This document shows, one piece after another, positions 28,541 to 35,498 of a stretch of 64,000 nt of DNA. Source of the stretch: an uncultured Erythrobacter sp. Lineage in GTDB: Bacteria > Pseudomonadota > Alphaproteobacteria > Sphingomonadales > Sphingomonadaceae. The notes beneath the pieces are model-generated. The model had not been told where the DNA came from. It was given only the letters and a program-made list of their open reading frames with translations, and did no database searches. A program made the translations under genes and the position numbers. Location of the stretch: assembly GCA_947500645.1 (NCBI GenBank), contig CANMSD010000003.1:184501-248500 (forward strand). Reading direction: 5' to 3'. Every line of letters starts with the position of its first letter. The first letter of the stretch is position 1.

Positions 28541-29581
28541 ATGGCTCGCCAAACGGCTCGCAAAAACATGCACTTTGTCGCCAAGCTTCTTATCGGGGCT
28601 GCTGGCGTTTCGATGACCTTTGCAGCCGCGCCGGTGGCAGCAGATGTGAAGGCCGGGGTGGATGCCTGGAGCGTGGGAGACTACTCGGCAGCGGTCGAGC
28701 AGTGGCGCGGTCCGGCGGGTCAAGGCGATGCCGATGCGCTGTTCAACCTGGCGCAGGCTTATCGCCTGGGGCGCGGCGTCGATGCCGATGTCGATCGTGC
28801 GCGCCAGCTCTACGCGGAGGCGGCGCGCAAGGGCCATGTGAAGGCGGCAGACAATTACGGCCTGCTGCTGTTCCAGCAGGGTGAGCAAAGCGAGGCAATG
28901 CCATTGATCACAGCCGCTGCAAAGCGCGGCGATCCGCGGGCGCAATATGTGCTCGGCCTTTCGCATTTTAATGGTGACTATGCTGAAAAGGACTGGGTGC
29001 GCGCCTATGCGCTGATGACCCTGTCCGTCGCTGCCGGTCTGCCGCAGGCCCAGAATGCGGTCGCGCAGATGGACCAATATATTCCGATCGAGCAGCGCCA
29101 GGATGCACAGGTCCTTGCGCGTGTGCTCGAATCAGACGCATCGAAACTTCGCTCGGAACAGCTTGCCACGGCGGAGCTGCAGCGCGGCTCGTCCAATTCG
29201 CCGCGCATTCCGGTTGAAGCTTCTCAGCCAACGCCAGCGGCGCGTCCGGTTGAGACTAACTTTAGCCTTAACGCGCCCGGCTCGGCTGCCAGTGCGCCGC
29301 CAGCTGCCACGCCAGCACCGGTTCGTGCCGCTCCGGCTCGCACCTCAAGCGATGGCCCATGGCGGGTCCAGCTTGGCGCGTTCGGAGTTGCCAGCAATGC
29401 CGATCGCTTGTGGGCAAAGCTGTCGCGTACAAGTGCGCTTGCCGGCACACACAAAGTGCTGGTCCCGGCCGGCCGCGTGACCCGGTTGCAGGCGGGCGGA
29501 TTTGTCTCGCGCAGCGCCGCCGAGCAGGCTTGCTCCGCGTTGAAAGCCAAGGGGCAGGGCTGCCTCGTTACTCGCAAATAG
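28541..29581 (+). CDS. Sel1-repeat and SPOR-domain secreted protein
   Basis: The protein has about 346 residues. A signal peptide ends near AAAPVAAD. Sel1-like repeats follow (about 35-170: GDADALFNLAQAYRLGRGVD, GHVKAADNYGLLLFQQG, GDPRAQYVLGLSHF), then an Ala/Pro linker and a C-terminal SPOR domain (about 270-340, GPWRVQLGAFGVASNADRLW). It diverges from the ParA operon, whose third gene also encodes a SPOR protein of matching C-terminal pattern. A septal peptidoglycan role is inferred. Confidence 0.87.
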   Translation: MARQTARKNMHFVAKLLIGAAGVSMTFAAAPVAADVKAGVDAWSVGDYSAAVEQWRGPAGQGDADALFNLAQAYRLGRGVDADVDRARQLYAEAARKGHVKAADNYGLLLFQQGEQSEAMPLITAAAKRGDPRAQYVLGLSHFNGDYAEKDWVRAYALMTLSVAAGLPQAQNAVAQMDQYIPIEQRQDAQVLARVLESDASKLRSEQLATAELQRGSSNSPRIPVEASQPTPAARPVETNFSLNAPGSAASAPPAATPAPVRAAPARTSSDGPWRVQLGAFGVASNADRLWAKLSRTSALAGTHKVLVPAGRVTRLQAGGFVSRSAAEQACSALKAKGQGCLVTRK

Positions 29582-29692
29582 AAGCGCTCTCGCTTCGGCG
29601 AAGCATGATAGCTGTCGACAGGTTGCGCGCTTCCGCGCTTTTCCTCTTCGTGTGTCCTGCTAGGTTGCACGGGGAAGAAGGGTGGGAAACCA

Positions 29693-30994
29693 ATGACAGA
29701 GATTGCCGATACGCAGGCGGGCGGTGGTGTAGCGACGCCCGGTCAATCGGGGGAAGCAATAGCTCCGGCCAAAGCTGCCGAGCGAATTGCCAGCCTGGAT
29801 TTCATTCGCGGTCTTGCTGTGATGGGTATTCTCGCAGCAAACATTGTCGCCTTCGGCCAGCCATTTAGCGCTTACATGTATCCCGAAAGCTTCCTGGTGC
29901 CGGCGGGCGATCCGGGCGGCTGGCAATGGATCGCGCAATTCGTCGTGATCGACGGGAAGATGCGCGGCCTCTTCACGATCCTGTTCGGAGCGGGCCTGGT
30001 CTTGTTTATGGACCGCGCCTGGGCGCGGGGTGCGACGCGCTGGCTGCAAGCGCGGCGGCTGTTGTGGCTGCTCGTATTCGGCTTGATCCACTACTTCTTG
30101 ATCTGGCGGGGCGATATCCTGTCCTATTACGCGATGGTCGGCTGGATCGTGCTGTTGTGCCTCAGATGGACCGTCAAAACGCAGCTGGTTGTCGGCATGC
30201 TTGGCTATCTGGCCGGCGCCATTCTCTATGCGGCCTTGATGGTTCCGCTCAGCTTTATCGCCGATACGTCGATGGGTGAGAACGCGGTTTATGCCGACAT
30301 GCGCAGCGAGCTGGAGGCCAGCAAGCAGGAGGCGCTTGCCGACGATGTGATCGAGACTGAGGTCAAACAGTCGGGCGACTACGCTGGCTTTGTGGGGCAC
30401 CGCGTGGATGAGCACTTGTTCGAACCGCTCACCAATGTGCTGTTCTTCTCGATCGAGACCTTTCCGCTGATGCTGATCGGCGTTGCGCTCTATCGGCTCG
30501 GCTTTTTCAACGGTGGCTGGGACCGTGCGAAGATGCGGCGCTGGGGCTGGATTGGCCTGATTGTGGGCGGACTCTTGCATCTGGCAATCGCGATTTGGGC
30601 GAAAGCAGGCGGCTTCACCTATTATGGCACGCTGTCCGCTTTTGTCGGCATGAGCCCGCTACCGCGCCTGTTCATGGTCTTGGGAATGGCTGTCCTGCTT
30701 GTGCTTGCCGCGCCCAAGGCGACCGGTTGGCTGGGGCAGCGCGTTGCGGCGGCGGGTCGCGCGGCCTTCACCAATTACCTCGGTACATCTGTGCTGATGC
30801 TGCTGGTGTTCCACGGTTGGGCGTTTGGGCTGTTTGGCGAGCTTAACCGGCCTCAGCTCTATCTTGTGACGCTGATCGCCTGGATGATCATGCTGGCCTG
30901 GTCGAAGCCTTGGCTGCAGCGGTTCCGCTATGGCCCGCTTGAGTGGCTGTGGCGCTGCCTGACCTATGGTAAGGTTTTTCCGTTGCGCAGGTAG
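29693..30994 (+). CDS. DUF418 family membrane protein
   Basis: The protein has 433 residues with about ten predicted helices. The start of the membrane part (SLDFIRGLAVMGILAANIVA) and the C-terminal block (GRAAFTNYLGTSVLMLLVFH, then GPLEWLWRCLTYGK) are typical of DUF418, related to acyltransferase-3-like membrane proteins. GGGTGGG precedes the ATG. Function is unknown. The second long palindrome lies 27 nt downstream. Confidence 0.9.
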   Translation: MTEIADTQAGGGVATPGQSGEAIAPAKAAERIASLDFIRGLAVMGILAANIVAFGQPFSAYMYPESFLVPAGDPGGWQWIAQFVVIDGKMRGLFTILFGAGLVLFMDRAWARGATRWLQARRLLWLLVFGLIHYFLIWRGDILSYYAMVGWIVLLCLRWTVKTQLVVGMLGYLAGAILYAALMVPLSFIADTSMGENAVYADMRSELEASKQEALADDVIETEVKQSGDYAGFVGHRVDEHLFEPLTNVLFFSIETFPLMLIGVALYRLGFFNGGWDRAKMRRWGWIGLIVGGLLHLAIAIWAKAGGFTYYGTLSAFVGMSPLPRLFMVLGMAVLLVLAAPKATGWLGQRVAAAGRAAFTNYLGTSVLMLLVFHGWAFGLFGELNRPQLYLVTLIAWMIMLAWSKPWLQRFRYGPLEWLWRCLTYGKVFPLRR

Positions 30995-31020
30995 AGAGTG
31001 CTTCTTTGGACTAACGGCCT

Positions 31021-31100
31021 GGCCACCCGCGCCCTCCACCCTTCCACCCGGAGCTTACCGGGATGCCATCCGGGTGGAAGGGTGGAGGGTGCGGGTGGCC
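31021..31100. repeat. Long palindromic repeat, copy 2
   Basis: Arms 31021-31052 and 31069-31100 are inverted complements over 32 nt with one mismatch, around a 16-nt loop (GCTTACCGGGATGCCA). The arms match copy 1 at 7050-7127 almost base for base. It lies between the DUF418 gene and bfd. Its position downstream of one gene here and between divergent genes in copy 1 argues against a single regulatory role. Confidence 0.85.
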
Positions 31101-31162
31101 CCGGCATCAAAAAACACACCACAAACCACTTGCTATTGAGATTAATTCGCATAAATAGTTTT

Positions 31163-31177
31163 TGCAATTGATTCTCA
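31163..31177. promoter_or_regulatory. Putative Fur-type iron box upstream of bfd
   Basis: TGCAATTGATTCTCA agrees at 10 of 14 defined positions with the 7-1-7 Fur consensus TGATAATNATTATCA. A partly overlapping GTGATTCTCA follows and ATTGAGATTAAT lies just upstream, so there may be an array of half-sites. It lies 20 nt before bfd, whose transcription commonly rises when iron is scarce. Confidence 0.5.
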
Positions 31178-31196
31178 GGAGTGATTCTCACCCGCC

Positions 31197-31400
31197 ATGT
31201 ACGTCTGTATCTGCAATGCTATCCGTGAAAGCGACCTGCGTGCCGTGGCTTTAAGCACAGGCGGCGATGCCGAGACGACCTATGCGACGCTCGGCAAACG
31301 ACCCAATTGCGGACAATGTCTTGTGAAGGCTGGCAAAATTCTTGACGAGGAACGCGCGCTTGTCGCACGGGCTGCTTCTTGCAAAGAACTCGCAATCTGA
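31197..31400 (+). CDS. bfd: Bacterioferritin-associated ferredoxin
   Basis: The protein has 67 residues with the four Cys ligands of the Bfd [2Fe-2S] cluster: C4 and C6 in MYVCICNA, C38 and C41 in RPNCGQCLVKA. Bfd binds bacterioferritin and reduces its core so that iron is released. It lies 160 nt before bfr on the same strand. The conserved start fixes the ATG, although the nearest purine-rich site is unusually far (about 15 nt). Confidence 0.94.
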   Translation: MYVCICNAIRESDLRAVALSTGGDAETTYATLGKRPNCGQCLVKAGKILDEERALVARAASCKELAI

Positions 31401-31560
31401 ACTGACTCGGCGCTATTGCGAGCGTCTCTCAAATACCTGATTTATAAAGAATTTTCTTCGGGCAAACCTTGAAGGACCGCGGTTTTGCGCGCATATAGTG
31501 CGCTGAGTCACCGCTGCGTCGCGCAGTCATACGCGCACCCCATTCAAGGAGCATTCCGCC

Positions 31561-32052
31561 ATGAAAGGCGATACGAAGGTTATCGAGTTTCTCAATAAGG
31601 CGCTCACCAATGAGCTGACCGCGATCAATCAGTATTGGCTGCACTATCGCGTGCTCGACGATTGGGGTGTGACCAAGCTGGCGGAGTATGAGCGCAAGGA
31701 ATCGATTGAGGAAATGGAGCACGCCGACAAGCTCGCCGAGCGCGTGCTGTTCCTTAACGGCCTTCCGAACTTCCAGGCGATCCACAACCTGCGGGTCGGC
31801 GAAACGGTCGAGGAGATACTCAAGGCCGATATGGCGCTCGAAGAGGATGCAATCCCTTTGCTGCGGGACGCCGTCGAATATTGCGAAAGCGTGCGCGACT
31901 TCGTCAGCCGTGATCTATTTGCCGGTATCCTCACCAATGAGGAGGAGCATGTCGATTTCCTCGAGACACAGTTTGATATGATCAAGAACATGGGTCTCGA
32001 AAACTACGTCCAGCTGCAAAGTAAGGCGGCTGGCGAGGGCGGCGAAGGCTGA
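31561..32052 (+). CDS. bfr: Bacterioferritin
   Basis: The protein has 163 residues and is a ferritin-like four-helix protein forming a 24-mer that stores iron. Ferroxidase ligands E18, E51 and H54 are in place, and Met52 (EEMEHADKL), the axial haem ligand between subunits, is conserved. AAGGAG lies 9 nt before the ATG. It pairs functionally with bfd just upstream. A strong terminator follows. Confidence 0.96.
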   Translation: MKGDTKVIEFLNKALTNELTAINQYWLHYRVLDDWGVTKLAEYERKESIEEMEHADKLAERVLFLNGLPNFQAIHNLRVGETVEEILKADMALEEDAIPLLRDAVEYCESVRDFVSRDLFAGILTNEEEHVDFLETQFDMIKNMGLENYVQLQSKAAGEGGEG

Positions 32053-32085
32053 CGCCGCCAACATAGTTTCACATTTCGTCACCAC

Positions 32086-32115
32086 AGGGCGGGGCAGCGA
32101 TGCTCCGCCCTTTTG
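32086..32115 (+). terminator. Intrinsic terminator after bfr
   Basis: AGGGCGG (32086-32092) pairs with CCGCCCT (32105-32111) and is followed by TTTTG. The whole 30-nt element is repeated at 32804-32833 with one difference. Confidence 0.85.
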
Positions 32116-32315
32116 TCTGGCCAGCCGTTAACTGTTGTCGCGTTTTTACAAGTCGGTGCCTGTCGCGATTGACTTGGCTGTCGCGCAAGCGCAGTCCGTT
32201 GTCATGGGAGCGTCAAAAAAGGGAAATAATTACATCGGGATCGCGCCTCAAAAAGAATAGTCGCACGCCTTCCAGTTAGTGGGTCGCATTCACCTACAAA
32301 CTTGGAGAAATAAAG

Positions 32316-32783
32316 ATGACCAGACTTGGAAAAGCGGTCGCCTGTTCGCTGGCAGCAGCGACTTTGGCGATTGCGACACCGGCCGCGGCGCAGATGGAAC
32401 TCTACGAGGATTATGCCCCGTCGGACGAAGTTGTCGAAATGACCCTGGTAAAGGTCGATTCAGGGCAGTTCGAAACCTATCTTGAAGGACTGAGAAGCAC
32501 TTGGGTGGCGGCGAACCAAGTCCAGAAGGATCTCGGATATATCAGGGATTTCGGGATATATGGTGTTCCCTACGGAGAGGACGAATTCAATCTGGTCCTC
32601 GTCGTCATCTTCACGAATACCGAGATGATCGCTCCAAGCAAGGAGCGCTACATGGCCTTCCTCGACGCATATGGGAAAGCCAACATTGAGCAGGGCAATA
32701 CGACGGTGCTTGAGCTCTACAACAAGATCCGCAAGATTCAGGGCACTTACATGCTGCGTGAGGTCAACCTGATCGACAAATAG
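32316..32783 (+). CDS. Small secreted protein of unknown function
   Basis: The protein has 155 residues with a signal peptide cleaved after AAAQ (about residue 25). The mature part is acidic and mixed alpha/beta, with a pattern (LVKVDSGQFETYLEGLRSTW, NLVLVVIFTNTEMI) that recalls small ferredoxin-like or dimeric barrel domains; I cannot name the family. GGAG lies 8-11 nt before the ATG. The gene is more AT-rich than its neighbours. It is bracketed by two near-identical terminators. Confidence 0.7.
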   Translation: MTRLGKAVACSLAAATLAIATPAAAQMELYEDYAPSDEVVEMTLVKVDSGQFETYLEGLRSTWVAANQVQKDLGYIRDFGIYGVPYGEDEFNLVLVVIFTNTEMIAPSKERYMAFLDAYGKANIEQGNTTVLELYNKIRKIQGTYMLREVNLIDK

Positions 32784-32803
32784 GGCGCGACCTATAATTC
32801 AGG

Positions 32804-32833
32804 AGGGCGGGGCAGCGATGTTCCGCCCTTTTG
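32804..32833 (+). terminator. Intrinsic terminator after the small secreted protein
   Basis: AGGGCGG (32804-32810) pairs with CCGCCCT (32823-32829), followed by TTTTGG. It matches the bfr terminator at 29 of 30 positions. Confidence 0.85.
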
Positions 32834-32846
32834 GTTTGGGGGGCTG

Positions 32847-33341
32847 TCAGCTCCCCTCGTTTTGATCTTTTGCGGCGGATTGGCCCCCGGCGGCGACCAT
32901 GGTCTCCGCCAGAAACAGGACCAGGCCGGTGACGAGGAAGGCCATTGTCGTGATCCACGCAAAGGCGATGGCCGTTCCGATCTGCGGCTGAATCAACGCG
33001 CTGACAAACAACAGCGTGATCACGACACAGATCGTGAGGGCAGCGGCGGTGCTGAACATCACAGCCCGCTGCGCCAACCTGCGCCGCCTCTGCAGCAGCA
33101 CGAGCTCGTTCTTGTCATCGGTTGAGCTGCTCTCGCCGATGCGCTTTTCAAGTCGCTCGATGCGGCCCGCGACCCAGATCAACCGTCCCATCATCACATT
33201 CATGATCGCGCCAATCCCGGCTAGCAGGAAGGCTGGTGCCAGGCTGAGCCGCACAATTTCCTGGACGCGCTCCGTACTGGAGGTGCGCTCTATCAGATCG
33301 GCGGCAATGTCGGTTGAAGCGAGCAGGTCGAGCAGCATCAC
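32847..33341 (-). CDS. DUF2721 family membrane protein
   Basis: The protein has 164 residues with three predicted helices: one near residues 34-55 (PAFLLAGIGAIMNVMMGRLI) and two in the C-terminal half, separated from it by a charged segment (ERLEKRIGE, then VLLQRRRRLAQRAVM). This arrangement is typical of DUF2721. Function is unknown. Its start overlaps the der stop by 4 nt, so it is translated from the der transcript. Confidence 0.8.
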   Translation of the reverse strand: MMLLDLLASTDIAADLIERTSSTERVQEIVRLSLAPAFLLAGIGAIMNVMMGRLIWVAGRIERLEKRIGESSSTDDKNELVLLQRRRRLAQRAVMFSTAAALTICVVITLLFVSALIQPQIGTAIAFAWITTMAFLVTGLVLFLAETMVAAGGQSAAKDQNEGS

Positions 33342-34783
33342 CGCTCCCCGGTTCCGCCGCTGTAATTGCCCCCGCCGCCTTTGTTGGCGTTGTAGGGGTT
33401 CTTCGGGCTCTTCAGGTTCACGCGCACCGGCACGGCGTCGAAGCCGAGTTTCGAGCGGATGCCGTTCACCAGATAGCGCTCATAACTCTTGGGCAATGCC
33501 TCTAGCCTAGTGCCGAATACCACAAAGCGCGGCGGGCGCGTGCCGACCTGCGTGATGTAGCGCAGCTTGATCCGGCGTCCCTTGGGCGCAGGCGGCGGAT
33601 TGGCGGCGAGCGCATCATCGAACCAGCGATTGAGCGCGGCAGTGGGGACGCGCTTCGACCAGCTTTCGCGGATTTCGAATGCGGCCGACAACATTGGGTC
33701 GAGCCCCTTGCCGGTCTTGGCGCTGACCGCGAACAGCGGGAGGCCGCGAACCTGCGCCAAACCATCGTCGAGCGCGCCCCGGATGCCGTTGAACAGGCTC
33801 GATGGGTCTTCGGCAATGTCCCATTTGTTGATCGCGATCATTAGCGCGCGGCCTTCTTCCAGGCACATGCTGGCGATCTTTAGGTCCTGATGCTCCAATC
33901 CTTGGGTGGCATCGAGCAGCAGCACCACCACTTCGGCAAAGTCGACCGCGCGCCGTGCATCGGCGACTGAGAGCTTTTCCAGCTTCTCGGTCACATTGCG
34001 CTTCTTGCGCATTCCGGCGGTGTCGATCAGGCGAATGTCTCGCGTTTCGCCGGTCTTTGGATCATCCCATGTCCAGTCGATCGCGATAGAGTCGCGGGTG
34101 ATCCCGGCTTCGGGACCGGTCAAGAGGCGGTCCTCGCCCAACAATCGGTTGATCAAGGTCGACTTGCCCGCATTCGGGCGGCCGACAATCGCCAGCTTGA
34201 GCGGGCCGAGCGGTGCCTCTTCTTCGTGTTCGGCTTCAAATTCAGCAGCGGCCTTCACGGCGTCCGCCTTGTCGCCAATCACCGGGAAAAGCGCCCCGAA
34301 CAGGTCAGCGACCCCTTCGCCATGCTCTGCGGAGAGCGGCACCGGTTCACCCATGCCGAGCGAATAGCTTTCCAGTACGCCCGCTTCGCCCTGCTTGCCC
34401 TCGGCCTTGTTGGCGACGACGATGACGGGCACTTTCTCGCCTTTGATCTCGCGCTGTTCGCGCAGGAAGCGAGCTATTTCGTTGTCGAGCGGGGTCAAGC
34501 CTGCACGCGCATCGACGACGAAAAGTATGGCATCCGCGCCTTCAATGCTGACTTCGGTCTGCTGCCGCATCCGGCCAGAGAGGCTGTCTGGATCTTCATC
34601 TTCCCACCCCGCCGTATCGACGATGGTGAACTCAAGGCCTGCCAGGTCGGCATCGCCCATGCGCCGGTCACGCGTCACCCCAGGCTGATCATCGACCAGC
34701 GCGAGCTTCTTGCCGACAAGCCGGTTGAACAGCGTCGACTTGCCGACATTGGGCCGGCCGATGATGATGACTTGGGGTTTCAT
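33338..34783 (-). CDS. der: Ribosome biogenesis GTPase Der (EngA)
   Basis: The protein has 481 residues with two tandem GTPase domains. G1 motifs are GRPNVGKSTLFNRLVG near residue 9 and GRPNAGKSTLINRLLG near residue 200, with matching G3 (DTAGWED; DTAGMRKK) and G4 (NKAEG; NKWD) motifs. A C-terminal KH-like domain (about 380-470) follows. Der acts in 50S subunit maturation. Length is slightly above the family average because of a Gly-rich tail. Confidence 0.97.
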   Translation of the reverse strand: MKPQVIIIGRPNVGKSTLFNRLVGKKLALVDDQPGVTRDRRMGDADLAGLEFTIVDTAGWEDEDPDSLSGRMRQQTEVSIEGADAILFVVDARAGLTPLDNEIARFLREQREIKGEKVPVIVVANKAEGKQGEAGVLESYSLGMGEPVPLSAEHGEGVADLFGALFPVIGDKADAVKAAAEFEAEHEEEAPLGPLKLAIVGRPNAGKSTLINRLLGEDRLLTGPEAGITRDSIAIDWTWDDPKTGETRDIRLIDTAGMRKKRNVTEKLEKLSVADARRAVDFAEVVVLLLDATQGLEHQDLKIASMCLEEGRALMIAINKWDIAEDPSSLFNGIRGALDDGLAQVRGLPLFAVSAKTGKGLDPMLSAAFEIRESWSKRVPTAALNRWFDDALAANPPPAPKGRRIKLRYITQVGTRPPRFVVFGTRLEALPKSYERYLVNGIRSKLGFDAVPVRVNLKSPKNPYNANKGGGGNYSGGTGER

Positions 34784-34835
34784 TGCGCTATGCCAAGTGG
34801 CCCCTGCGAGCCTCTATGGCAAGCAGGCGCGGTGG

Positions 34836-35120
34836 TCAGCCCTTTTTTGCAACTGGTGGATTATCGCCCAGGTCTTCGAACCAGGCTTCGACCGGACCAG
34901 TCAGCTTGATCGTCAGCGGCTGGCCCTTACGGTCGACAGTCTTGCCCGCCTGCACGCGCACCCAACCTTCGGAAATGCAATATTCCTCGATGTCGGTACG
35001 GACCCGATCCTTGAACTTGATGCCAACGCCGCGCTGCAGAACATCGGCGTCGAACGCCTTGTTGCGCGGATTGACCGAAAGATGATCGGGCGGGGTGTCG
35101 TTCTTTGTTTCTTCGCTCAT
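34836..35120 (-). CDS. DUF3297 family protein
   Basis: The protein has 94 residues from ATG 35120. The sequence DHLSVNPRNKAFDADVLQRG and the GWVRVQAGKTVDRKGQPLT segment are characteristic of DUF3297, which in other species resembles glutathione-peroxidase-associated short proteins. It appears cytoplasmic and has no Cys active site visible. Function is unknown. It lies upstream of der on the same strand, 52 nt apart. Confidence 0.78.
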   Translation of the reverse strand: MSEETKNDTPPDHLSVNPRNKAFDADVLQRGVGIKFKDRVRTDIEEYCISEGWVRVQAGKTVDRKGQPLTIKLTGPVEAWFEDLGDNPPVAKKG

Positions 35121-35311
35121 TTTATATCTCGGTTCTGGGCTGGAACAGCCGGCAGGAAACAATCATGCGGCCCCTTAGTCTCGCCGTGCGCATGAAACAA
35201 GCGGATTGGTGTTTCCTTTTGGCCGCTTGCCCTTTATCGCGCGTCGGACTAGAGGCGAGCGCAATGCGCGCGGGGGACCACTTGGTTTCTCGCGCGGCTT
35301 CGTTCGGTCAA

Positions 35312-35396
35312 GCGGGCGTGGCGGAATTGGTAGACGCGCTGGTTTTAGGTACCAGTATCGCAAGATGTGGGGGTTCGAGTCCCTTCGCCCGCACCA
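35312..35396 (+). tRNA. tRNA-Leu (anticodon TAG)
   Basis: The 85-nt gene has acceptor GCGGGCG / CGCCCGC, D arm with GGAATTGGTAGACGCG, anticodon stem CTGGT / ACCAG around TTTAGGT, a long variable arm as expected for Leu, T arm GGTTCGAGTCC, and encoded CCA. Confidence 0.97.
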
Positions 35397-35498
35397 ATAC
35401 TCCGCGCCGGCGTTGAGAATTAGCATGTCAGGCCAGTCCCCGTCTGGGCGACCAAGCGTCTGAAATTACGATATTGTTGAGAAGGTTTCAGTTTTCCA

